Positions 1 to 12,900 of a stretch of DNA of 64,000 nt are shown here, one piece after another. The notes beneath the pieces are model-generated. The model did no database searches. It had not been told where the DNA came from and saw nothing but the letters and a program-made list of their open reading frames with translations. Both the position numbers and the translations under genes were made by a program. The DNA comes from Pisaster brevispinus (taxonomy: Eukaryota; Echinodermata; Asteroidea; Forcipulatida; Asteriidae). Where the stretch lies: the NCBI GenBank assembly GCA_023634235.1, contig JAMKCF010000029.1, positions 806,001 to 870,000 of the forward strand, given 5' to 3'. Numbering within the stretch: position 1 is the stretch's first letter; each line of letters begins with the position of its first letter.

Positions 1-615
1 TGTCAAAACAAAGATGAAAACAAAACCACTCAACAAACTTGGTCCTCCTTAGAAGATTTGCAGATGGAAGGATTTGGTTTCTTGAACCAAGGTGTGGATG
101 TCAACCATCCCTGGTGGGTTTTGTTTCCAATAAGATTCTCAAGACGTCAAGTGGGATGCCAACAAATACAAAGGTCAAGAAAATATAGGTCAAGAAATTA
201 AAAAACACTCTTACAAGAACCAACAGCCACTTTTATCCTCACATCAAATACATTTCTGTATCATCATCACCATACGCTCAGACAAGTCAGATTTTTGCTA
301 ATCATTTTACTCTTTTCAAGCAAAAATGTCTGAAATGGCTGGGGGAAAAAATAATGTTGTTGTTGTAGAAGTTTGGATAGTAAGTAAGCATGAGAAGTAT
401 TGGAAATTGTCAGTTCAGGACATGGCCTTTTCTACATTTTTTTTCAGTTGATCAAAGCTTATGGCAGTCTTTGTCCACTGTGTGTGTTTACAAGCCATTT
501 CTAGCCACTAGAAGGATAAGTGTGTATGGACCTAAGTAAGAATTTGACCATATCCAAATCAAGGGACTGTGGCTACGGCTACGGCAACTGGCTGCAATGA
601 CATTGTTAAAGAACA

Positions 616-764
616 GGGCCCAATTTCACAAAGCTGTTAAGCAAAAAATTCTGCTTGGCAAATTTCTTTACTTGAGTGGGGGTACCAGTGGCAGCAATGT
701 AATCTGTATGGAATGTTGACTGGCAAGTTTTTTCTGTGCTTAGCAAGTTTTTGAAATTGGGCCC
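616..764. mobile_element. foldback repeat family A, copy 1
   Basis: Starts GGGCCCAATTTCACAAAGCT and ends TTTTTGAAATTGGGCCC; the ends are inverted copies of each other. Interior holds GCTTAGCA and TGGTACC-like motifs shared with the other family A copies. Confidence 0.75.
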
Positions 765-825
765 TGGTCTTTTCAGTGATCCAGCCATAGCCGAAGCCAT
801 CGGTGAAGACCCCATCTCTTATTAC

Positions 826-999
826 CTCTCTACCGAGCCGGATAGCGGCATCAGTGAAGTTCCTTCTTTCCTTCTCAAAGGAAGCCTTCTGCTGATAGAA
901 CATCCTCTTCTCATCTGCTAAGGTCTCTTTCTCCTCTAGGAACTGGGAGTCTTTCAAGAGAGCCATGAGACCGTCGTCCATACTGGTATCCTGTACAGA
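826..999 (-). CDS. SSX2IP: SSX2IP exon 8 (last exon inside window)
   Basis: 58 codons, SVQDTSMDDGLMALLKDSQF to NFTDAAIRLGRE, the most conserved C-terminal coiled coil of the family. Donor gtaata, phase 0. No convincing continuation was found in bases 1-825, so the 3' exons lie outside the window. Confidence 0.88.
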
Positions 1000-3900
1000 C
1001 TGCAAAAATGTGATGAGAAAAGGAACCAATTTAATGTGTAATCACAGCAGTCTATGGTCCAAGTTGTGTTTAAGGTCAGGGACGTACCAAAAGAGCTTAT
1101 TTTATAAATGCAGAGTGTTTTTGTCTGTTCTCTTTGAGCAGGGTGGGGGTGGGTTGTTCAAGGATTCAGATTTAGACATGACCTGGGGCCAAATTTCACA
1201 AAGCCTGTAAGCATAAAAACATGCTAAGCACAGAAAAAGCGGTAGAACTATAGAGTCATCATTTCTGTATGGTAGCACATTTTGGTTTGTCACTCAAATA
1301 TGCCATGTGAATATGAGACAGGCATTTACATGGAATAATGGTATCTGTAAATCAGTCTCTCTATTTAGTTGGATTCGAGTGGGACTTTTATTTGCTTTTT
1401 TTAAATAGAAAGAGTGCATGAAAATGAGAGTGACTTACATGTAAGACCTGTTCCTGCTGCTCAATGATGCTATGATACACCTGCACCTTATCCTTCAGCC
1501 TAGAGATCTCATCCTCCATAGTCTCAATGGTCGGGGCATCACTCCCTGCCATGATCACCGTCCCGTTAGGGTCACCAGAGTTCTCCTTGTTCTCCTGGCT
1601 GGCAAGCTTCTCCTTCTCCATACGCTGGATGTGTTCCCGTAGCCGCTGCCACTTCTGTCTCAGGCTGTTCTCGATGCCTTCCCGGACCATCTGGTAGGGC
1701 ATCTGGAAGTGGCCGTGGGAGAGTTCATCCACGGAGGAGTCGTCGATGGATGTTGTGTCGTCGTCACTGTCGTTGTTGTTCTGAGAAAGCTGCCAAGAGA
1801 ATCAAACATTTGGCTGTTAATACGGAGGGTATGAGTGAATGCAGGATTGCACTTCAAAGCCCTAAAGGTCACATTTATCTTGTCTCTTCAATAAAGACAT
1901 GCACTCTCACGATACCAGCATAACAGTTTTGACCAATAGGTTGCTGCCAATCTCCGTAAAGTTAGCCAAGTCTCTTGCTGTGCACAGGTCTTGTGAGTGC
2001 TGATCTGAGCAGCACAACAAGTGCTTCATTGTTTGTGGTTCCCTACAGTCACAGTCAGTCATCAGGTAGATATCCAGACTTCTCCATAAGTACCCTACAA
2101 CGACACTATCCAGTGCGTAACCAGTTCAGAAACTAGCCTGGTCGCCGAATACTGGTCTGCACCAGGTCATGTCTAAATCTTCAACAAGCTTAATATTAAA
2201 AGACCTAATTTTAAAACATCACTGCTTAGCAGAAAAACAGGTCACCGGCCAAAAGGTCAAGCGGTATGAACTACTTGTGACTGGTGCCCAGCTGTATTTT
2301 GCTCTACTAGTTTCCTTAGGATACAGAACATAATTGGTTTCCTATATCAACAGGTTGAGGCATTCGAGTTGGCTAATAGTGGCGTGTCATGGCCAAACGG
2401 TTAAGAGCACCGGATTCAAGCTCTGGTGTTTGATCAGCAGAGTGTGGGTTCGAGTCCCAGTCGTGACACTTGTGTCCTTAATAATAATAATAATAGTGGC
2501 TTCTTATATAGCGCTCAAATCCGTCACTCAGTGACGCTCATGGCGCTTCAACATTATTTCCCCTGGTCACTGGGCCATTTATTTCATTCCTTAAACCATC
2601 TCAGCTCCCTTGGGAGTATACAGCCTGTGCTGCCAAATACGTAGCGCACTAAGCTAAATCAATCACAAGAACCATCTCTGCCCTCACAGGTACCCATTTA
2701 CCCCTGGGTGATGAGAAGCAATTATAGTTAAGTGTCTTGCTCAAGGACACAAGTGTCATGACCGGGATTCGGACCCACACCCTGTTGACTCAGCCACCAG
2801 AACTTGAGTCCGATGCTCTAACCGCTCGGCCACGACACGCTTAAGCAAGACACTTAACCATGATTGCTTCGTAAAGTTGGGGAGGAAGTGCTTTCTGCTC
2901 TACCAGCCAGGCTTCTGATGGATGATACCCAAGCCTACATCCATATGCACTGTAAAGGGGGTAACCCTGTTTCAGCCCCAGGAGTAGGTGGCAATGGCCC
3001 CTGGAAAAATAGTTGATTGTAGCCCACACCTTGAAGTGGCCTTCAGGCCTTGTGTGTCTGGCGACTTGCATAAAAAAAATTTAAAAAAAGTGGTTACCTC
3101 CGAACCTTTCAACTCTGTTGACCCCGGTTTGAAAACCACCTGACATGTGGATTGGGTTTTCAGTCCCTACCTGACTGTGTGGGCTTTTCTTATTTGGGGT
3201 TTTCCTCCCACATCTAAAACTGACATTTCTTCATCATCTACTCTACACAGGTATCTTCAGGCCTACGAGTCACAGTGCTGGGCACTTATGAGGGTCCCAT
3301 GGCTTCATCACCACAAAGGTATATACATATTTTTTAACTGAACTATTTCTACATAATTTGGCCCACCAGATTACTCACTCCTCAACAACCACGGCCCAGT
3401 TTCATAAAGCCTGTAAGCACACAAACTTGCTAAGCACAGAAAATTCTTGCTTACAGAAAACAGGTAACCAGCAAAAAATCCATAAAGTGTACATTGTTTT
3501 AACTGGTGCCCTGCTAATTTTTTGCTCAGCAAAGACACTCACTAAGTAGAATTTTCTGCTTAACAGCTTCATGAAATTGAGCTCTGGCCAAGATTGATCT
3601 GTATACAATACTCTTGTGTGAAGATGGGGGTGAGTGATTAAGGGGTGGTGGATTAAGAGGGTAGGGGATTAAGAGGAGGAGGTACTAACCAGGCCTTTAT
3701 CTCCCTCACGGTTCAGAAGGTCCACCAGCTCCTTCTGCATATTACTCAGTGACTCTCTTAACACTTGGTTCTCCAGCATCATCTCCTTCTGTCTCTCCTC
3801 GTAGTTGGTGATGATCAGTCGATACATTTCCTCTTCGTGCCTACAGGAAAAAACACAAAGACGTTTTCAAATAATTACCAGGGATGAGATTGTAATAAAA

Positions 3901-6900
3901 ATTTAAAATCCTCAAAATTGGATCACACTTTCCTCTTGATGTCGTTATTAAGCCCACTGAATTTTTTATTTTGTTTTCGAAACGTTTTTGACCCACTCAC
4001 CCCATTTTTCGATTTAAAAAATGTGTTGTGTGTGATTTCCTTTTGCTCTGCTTTCTTTAACACTTTGACTGCTAATCCCGAGATTTCTTGGGATAGAGTA
4101 ACCCCAAAGTAAATGCTTTGCCTGAGATTTCTCGGGCTGGTACATGTAGTACAACATTGCGCTGCCCTCTGTAGGTCAAGAATTGAAATACTTTTCCTGT
4201 ATACAACGTATCTGACGTGCATTAGGGGACACAAAGGAGTTAATTTGAATGGTTTCAGCCAATGGGCCTGGAGAGGGACGGTGTAAAAAACTGCAGCAGT
4301 CAAAGTGTTAAATTGAAAGCAAAAAATCATGATAATTCTGAATGGCCCCTAAACCCACTGATCGTAAACAATCATACAAGGAAATTGTTCTTCATTTCAA
4401 AGTTTACCAGTCATCCCAGAGTAGGTTTGGTTCCATCCATACACACTGAACTTACTTTGTACCCGTTTTGCCCGTTTTCCATGTAGCTCTTTTGCCGTCT
4501 GTTCGTTGCAATGAGTTCAATATGTCCATACCTACAAGTCAAAAGTCAATTGGGAACTATTACTCCACAAAACCAACACAAAATGAATTTGACATGAGTA
4601 TAACAAATATGTCTCCTACTTCATTGTTCATCCCTTTCTATTTCCTTTCTTTCCGCTTGACTGATTCTGTTACACCTGTTTACATACTTATGTGTGCTGT
4701 GTTGTCATTAAGCCTTCGAGAGAGACAGGCCATTAACTATTTGTTTGCATTTACACCATAGGTCCTTTTGGTTGGTAAGCAGTTTGCAACAGCTAATTTT
4801 ACTTACAAAAACAAAACAAAACATAAACTAAAAAATAATAATGACGTTAGTTAATGCATCAACTTGCTCTATTTATTCATATGAATAATTCTTAATAGAA
4901 CTAAAAAGAAGGGAAAACATTCCATTGGAAAATAAATTTACTGAACCATGTTGCAGGTGGTGGTAAGGCAATAGTCTAAACCCTTCCAATACAATAAGAA
5001 TCAGTGTTCATTATTGCTGTCACACATAGGGAATAAGACAAACATGCCAGAAGTGTGATACAGCTCTATACTACACTACACCAGTGTTCCATCTGACTCA
5101 TAGGATCTTTTCGAAACTAATGACTGTGGTGCCAGCTCTGGATTAGTCTCCTTCAGAAACTGTACCGGTATGTGCTTTTGGGGGCTTCAATAAAAATAAG
5201 ACGGAGCCTGTGACAGAGGTAAAACCGTGATTTCGAAAAGGCCCATGATTCAAGTTTTCACAGGATGAACTTAAAGCATTAAATAAATTAGCAGGAAAAT
5301 GACAACTGTCTATGATATCATTCTAAATTTAACTGGATGCTATTTTCATGGGATTACACAAAGTACTCTCGGAAGTTCTTTATTGGCTTCTCTAAGCACC
5401 TCCTGTGAACATGTGTGCTTTGGGATCATTCCTAGATAAAGGTCTGTACATGTTCATACAGAAATCGGACGGAACTGAGCATACATGTACAGAGATTGTT
5501 ATCAAGAAAACAAAAACAATTTTTTAATGCATTATTTAGTTTTACATTGACTGCAAATGACACACAAAGTTAAAGGCAAGTATAGATTTGGTAAATATGG
5601 AAAAAAATATTGATAAGTTGCAACATGAAAGCTCACTGATTATTAAGTTTAAGCATCATTTATCATCATCAGTAGCTTCTTGAAGTTCTTTATACAAGAT
5701 GTTATCCAGTACATACATGTAACAAGGAAGTCAAACTCATTCAGAACTTATTAATTTTGCTTCCTCTTTTGCAGATGAATAAATTCATGAGCTGTCAAGT
5801 GGATAACTTCTGGGGTTTATTAAGGGATGGAAGCTACACAGTGTAAGTCGTGGGGGTTAGAAGAGGGAAGCTAGGGCCCTGGGTGTTGCTATAGGGGCTA
5901 AGAAGGCTTGGTTTCCTGGGAATAGGATTTAAGAAAGGAAGGTTATGGGCATGGGTGAATGGGCTAAAGAGGCTGGGTTCCAGGCGGTGTTCTCCACACA
6001 TGGGTTTTGGGAGGGCGGGCCGCCCTCCCAGAGTCTAAGGCCGCCCTGCCAAAGAACTAGTTGCCCTGCTAAAATAATTAGCCGCCCTGCCAACAAAAAT
6101 GACAAATCACGGAATGAAAGCAACTTTGACGGCAATGCCAAACACTGGTATAAGCTTCCTTTACACACAGACTATTTTTCGCCTGCACTTAATACGATCA
6201 AACGAGTAGCCAACGAGCCATGCCCGACTTCCAAACTGCAGCATTGGAATTGCGATCGTTCATTTCGGTACATAAACGTTAAAACACGGATTCATTCAGA
6301 AGCAGTGGAGTGAGGTGTCTTCTTATCTCTACTTACCTATTCTCCTCTCTTGGTTTTTATCTGTCAGCAGTTGATGTATTCTTTCTTTCATCTTATTGAT
6401 CTCTCGTTCTTTCTTCTTCAGGTCATGCTTGAACTGAGTGTCTCGATGTTTCACAATGCTCTCCAGCTTCTTCATCTAAAAACGACGAGTACAAAAAGAA
6501 TGTTGGTCACTGGGGTAACTCAAATGACCAATCTGGAACATGTCCTACAAAGACCTACACACATTCGGGGAGACAGTCAGATCATCAAAAAAGCTGAGCA
6601 CAATGAGAATCTTGACCACTAGGGTAACTCAAATGACCAATCTAGACTATGTCCTCCCAAGACTTAGACCAAGACACGCTGGTCCAATGAGGAGACCGAG
6701 ATGGTCCGATAATCTAAAAAAGTTGGTCCCAAGAGTAAATTAAATGACCAATCTGGAAGCGTCCTGCCAAGACCTAGACCAGATCAACCAGGTCCAAAGG
6801 GGGAGACCATCAGGATACCACATTCAACCAACTCACCTCTTCCCTTGTGGTTTTGAGTTTGACGGCCAGCGTCTTGTTCTGGTTCAGCTGTTGTCTCTCT

Positions 6901-9900
6901 TTCTCCGTCAGGGACACATTGTCTCTCTCCAGCTGCTCTAGTTGTAACTTGAGACGGGAATGGTTGGATTGTAGATGCTCCAAGTCCGAGTCACCCCGCA
7001 TTTGTCTGTAATGAGAATAAAGTACCATTGAAAGTTACAGGGTATCATCTTTGCCTTAAGGAGAAAATTTGTTATTTATGATTGCTAATCGGTTTGGAAT
7101 ATTAAGACCAGTTCAAAAATTAACATTTATCAAATCTATATGTTAAAAATTTGAAGATGAATTGTAGTAAGAATCAACCCACTTGTCGCAAACACCACAA
7201 GTTAAAAACAAATGGCAACTTAGCTGTGGCACTTGAGATCCAGCAAAATTCATTAGGGAAAACCCCAACACACGCGAATCAACATACACTTGTACAGGAG
7301 ACCCCCCTTGCACAACACACAGCGCATTTACATGTGCCTATCCTGCCCTCCATTCTGGTAGTTAAAAATAAAATTCTGCTTGGCAAAATTCTATTTAGCA
7401 AGAAATGAGCAGGGGTACCAGTGGCAACAATGTAAACTTCATGGAATATTGGTTGGTAACCTGTTTCTGCTAAGTAAGATTTTTCTGTGCTAAGCAATTT
7501 TTTGTGCTTACAGGCTTTGTGAAATTGGGGCCTGGTCCAGTAAACATTTTGAGCCACAAGCCCTGTGGTTCTGTGGATTTTTCCCCCAAATTTGAGCCCA
7601 GACTTACTTAGTTTCTTGCTCGTCCAGCTTGCGTAGGTTCTGCTGATGTCTCTGTATGAGTTCATAGCAACAGTTCACTAATTGCACAATGTCAAATACG
7701 CTGGAATGGCCTCGATCCTGCGACGTAAAGAGGGTCGGAAATCCTAGAATGGTCATCTCCTGAAGTAAATGATCAATGAAAGGACAGAAGTTAAAAACGA
7801 TCTCTGTTGAGAATTGTTGGATTGTGCGTCAAAGGGTTTGGCTATGGGGGGCAAATCCATGGTGACTCAAGTTCATTGACCTCAGGTTCTAGAAGTCTGG
7901 TCTTATGAACGAAGTTTAGTGATTTCTTGGAATCCATTACTGTCAATAACAGATTGAAACATCAAATCAAGGAAATCATATGAAAAACCCAGGGGCAAAT
8001 TTCAAGAAGAGCTAATATCATGAATATTGATCTGTATCAATCATAATTGCTGGACAAAGTGTGATGTCACAATACAAATCACCGTGGTGATATTGGCAAC
8101 TCATCTTAAGATGAAACTTAGTGCTTTGTGAAATAAAGACCAGCATTCTGATACCTGTTTTCAACGTAACGCAAAATGTCACCATGGAATTGCCCATAGG
8201 GGGGAACTCATTGGAATGTCCCACACAGTACAAACACAAGTCAAAATAGACACCTCAATCAACATGGTAAAGAGACTGTATGATAAGAAAAGATGAACTT
8301 GAAAGGAGGCAACATGGCCCGACCCTTCAACTTGTCTTAGCTTCACAGAAGTTAATACAACTTACTGTTGACATGGTTGAGATGGGACTGAAGGAATTTG
8401 GTATTTCTGGATAGATCTTTTCTTAAATTAGTTCTTTCTAAAAGAGTGATTTCCCAAGAAAGAAAATCACATACATTTACTGATGGAGAACAAGAATGAA
8501 ATTACATGCACAAGAATGAAATTCCAATTTAGTGGAGGTAGAAATACACTGAACATGTAAAGGTAACATCACAGCAGTTTGTAAAACGTGTCCATATGAG
8601 ACTGCAGTAGTTGAGAAAACACCTTTTTCTAATTGAAGTTTTGCAGCGATTTTTTGTTTGCCAAATTCCACGAGGCAAAAGTTAACACAAAAAAAAACAC
8701 CTTCAAGATATTCATCCTTTACTCATGTACCCATAACATTGTAACAATAAAGGTGAAAGTACATGTACATATGTATAACTACCAAAACAAAAAACCTTAT
8801 ATCTAGCAGGTGGATATTTCTGAATGGAAAGTTATTCTGCTGTAGCATGGTGTTTGCATCCAGCAAGCTTCTTCTGTAAAATGACTGTTAAGATTAGGGG
8901 AGAGCTCAAAAACCAATTTAAACATTTTCAAAGTCAAGATAACTGACATTTTCAATTCAGTCACAGCCTCACTTTAATGCAGTTTATCAAATTGTTGAAC
9001 AGTAACCCTCCTCTGACCTTTGACATGCACCAATTAATGATGTGTTGAGACATGGTTCGTGTCATTCGACCGAAATGCTGGAAATGGCTAAGAGGTTCAG
9101 TTAGTCTACAAGGGACTCCTGCATCAATGCTGGCACCCCACCATCACTTAACATGACCAAGGACGTGATAGCATTTTTCCCGCAATGCTTTTCCAAAAAG
9201 CAAAAAGGTACACTTCAAGAAAACAGGTTTAATTTTTTACATTTTTTGCACTTAAAAATGTGCAAAAAGAACTACCGGTGTAACAACTTGATGTTTTGAT
9301 CAGTATCAGGGGTGTGATTAGACAAAACTTTAAAATCCTGAAACCGGGAAGTGGTCTCCTTTGGGATGAAGATCACTAAACTCCAGAAGGAGGATTTACA
9401 GACTCTGTACACAACCCCCACCCCCAAGTGAGAACTTGAGGTGGAGACAAAAAAAGGGCTGCCATCCTTCCCTTTATGGATACATGTAGCTAACACACTT
9501 TCCAGACAGTTTGAAAACAACGAGTCATTTGTTAAAAATCCTGAAATCAGGAAAAATTCTGACAATTCACAGATGATGCTCTGATTATTTTGAAAGGAAA
9601 GCATTTTGATCAAAGTATTGAGCTGTTCCACCAACAGTTCCCTTCAGAACCACCGCAACTCATACAGAGAGATTTCATGTACATGGTGTTTACTGCAGAC
9701 CCCAACCTCGTTCCAAATGGAGAACGATCTCGCTGCCATTTGTTTTTCTTTCCCAGAAACCTTGCTCGATCGTATTTTTATTATCGTCCCGTGGTTGATC
9801 CATTCTGTGTTAGAGACATACGCAGAGCATGCTGTCAAAGATGCATCAAGTCATACAGCAACTGGTCCTCACATTCTTCTTTGACCTTGTTATATGTCTA

Positions 9901-12900
9901 AAAGTGTATGCAGTTTAGGGTGACCATGTAAAAACATGATTCATTTAACATGTTTAAAGTGGGTTGTGCCAAAATGCTTGCTATAAGCACCCTACAAGCA
10001 TCCTACCAGCGATCACAAGTTTTTTACAAGCATGCATACAGAGCAGTCACTTTTTGTCAGCCAATCAGCATTGTTTTACAGCACTTTCCTTCCAGGGGTT
10101 AGTGTCGAGAGGTTCCAATACGGTGCGCTGCCCGTAGTAGCGAGGCTGGCACATTCTCTTGTAAACTAGAAATTGGAAAAAATTCTTGTACATGAAGCAT
10201 ACATTCATGTACAGATATGCAATGAAGTAAACTTTTACATTTACATTGAAGCTGGTTGGAAAAATGAAATCTTGATACATCTAACATCTAAGAAAAAAGT
10301 TTACAGGGTTATTTCTCACGGAATCGAGAACAAACTTCTCTCAAAACCAAAGCCCTTTAATATTTAAACGTTTGAACTCTTTATTGGTATTTATGACACA
10401 CTTTGAATCAGGCTTGCTATTTAATGAACTTCAGCATCTAATGGGACAATAACAACCCTGGAAACAGACTACTCCCACTCAGTAATGTTGGTAAAGTATG
10501 GAAGGTTGGGCGCCATACCAGGGGAAATGCCTCCTTGTAGGAAATGATGATTAAACCCTCCATGATTAAAATATGTAGGCAGAAATAGATTAAACAGAGG
10601 ATGTGACATGAGCCTGTGTCATTATTAGGTATTTCAGCCAGCACTTTCTGATGCATTTAATAGCAAAGGCATTAGCATTACATGTGCAATAGGCATTAGC
10701 CTGGCATACATTATCGTATAAAAACTGCTTGCTAGTAAACACCACTTCTCAACTTGCCCTGTGGGCTACTAACAACTGTGCAACCTATTTGTTTAGGATG
10801 CTCAAAATTTCTCCCTTTTCAGATGTGAATAATGAATGTCAAAAATGTGTTAATTTGTTTTTGGGTGTGGGAATTCATGCATCATTTGACCTTTATACTG
10901 GGTTTGATCGCTACCATACAGACAGATACGTTTATGACAATACATGTTTAAAACTTGGGCTACTACTACAACTTCCTGGTGGCAAGTAAAACGTATTTAA
11001 CTAGCCCGGTAGACTACTGTATGATCATGCACGAGTACATTAATGTATGAAGCTACGAAAAGGTTGTGAAACATACTAAGTACATGTACATACTGAACAA
11101 AATGAACTGTAATGTAATGTTGAGTTTATGACATTACAGTCTGTACATTCTTTTCAAGGCATCTGTACTCTACAACTGCGTGACTGGATTTTCCTGTCAG
11201 CTGAACAGGGTTGTTAAATGAATTTAAGCAAGTTTAAATCTTTACATGGCAAGCAGTTGAAATTGGCTACACACAAGACCCTAAAAAATAGCAGGACTCT
11301 GGACATTGTGTCACTGGGTGTCGACATGATCAAAAACTTTAACTTCTAAGCCTACATTAAACCCTTAAAAATAAAAAAAAACATGTACTTTGAACAAAGT
11401 TGTGACAAAGTGATCAATCGATTGAAGGTTTCCAAGGACCCATGCTCAAGGTGACTTTATCTTTACCAGGCAGACTTTACTCTTTAAATCAATAATAGTT
11501 GAACAGATAAACAACAACAAAGGCTGGCACTGGAGTTCCTGGCCTGTACTGATATTGATACAATAGGTGTGTTTGAGTATTGATTTGACAGGTTAAGGGT
11601 ATAAACATTTTGACTCCTCAAGCAGATCACTGACGGATTATTGATGTTTGATTTTGTTTGTAAAAGGAGACCCAGAATCACTTCAAGTGCATCAATGTTG
11701 CAAATACACTCTAACATGTCCACAGCATGGTTTTTAGCAATTGTACTTTACAGTATCTGTACAACCAAGATATTTTAATGTAGGCCTAAATTCTTTCTTT
11801 CAGCTCACAAACACAGAGCTTGTATTTCAAGAAAATCTTCACAAGACCAAAGGTCCTGTCGCTCAGAATTGTCACTAGGCCATAAATGTTATTTATTTAT
11901 TTTTAATTTACTCAGTCAATTTCACTTGTGGTTTGTTACTTGATGTTTGATCCCTGGCTATACGGCAGTTACAGGTTGTATGGCTTCTGACTGGCACCCC
12001 CCTCCCCACCCCCCAAAAGATATTGACAGAATAAGGAGACCGCCAACATTAGGGCCAGATGCTCATTGCCCAGTTGGTAGGTAGAGCGCCGGCACATCAA
12101 TCTGGAGGTCGCAGGTTCAAGTCCCTCATCAATTTTTATTTGTTTAACCCAAAATTGTTGAGAAATAGCATGTTTTAAAAAATATGAAAAAATTTCTTTC
12201 TTTCTTTTTTATATTTACTGAACTTTTAGGAGAACATTCTGGAATTGCAAAGATTTAGTATACATGTTCATATATAATCAATCTTCATAATATGCTATGA
12301 AAAATATTTGACTGTAGAACTTGTTAGATTGAGTTCCATAACTACAGGAGTCTGGCCAGTGGTCCATTAGCAGGATTTTCCCTTAACCTTTTAGTGACTG
12401 GCTAGCAGGACCAGGTAACTTGTCATTTCACTGGTCCATCAGCTTTTTCACTAGTCCATATTTCAAATGAAACAGATGCAATTTACCAGTTCCAGTCAAT
12501 CTCCAAGAAGAAAAGCCTATGTTCACATATTTTTCTTAAGGATCGTAAGACATTGTTTGAAAAAATTACAAAGTGCTACGAAAGTGATCCTGTGTCAAGC
12601 ACTGCGATTGGTTGCCTCCAAATTGCCAGTTGGGCCACTTGGAGAGAATTCTGACTGGTCCTCAGGTGTTCTAACTGGCATCTGGCCAACGCATCACTGT
12701 TAAGGGAGAGCACTGATTAGGTAGGGAGCCTACATGAGTTACAAGCCCTGATTTGATTTCACAAAGAGCTATGAATCATTGCATTGTGAATCACTCTTAC
12801 TTGCTAAGCAACATGTGATGTCACAATACAAATCACTGTGGCAATATTGACATCGATGAATCTACAGATCTAAGCGCTTTGTGAACAACAGCCCTGATAC

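Noticed and set aside
2383..2470. Functional tRNA-Leu gene
   Set aside because: The arms are recognisable but the copy is followed by SINE body and (AAT)n and recurs many times in the window. No clean tRNA gene end.
7279..7665. 128-codon minus-strand frame
   Set aside because: Overlaps the SSX2IP exon 7608-7759 in the wrong frame and runs into foldback copy 3.
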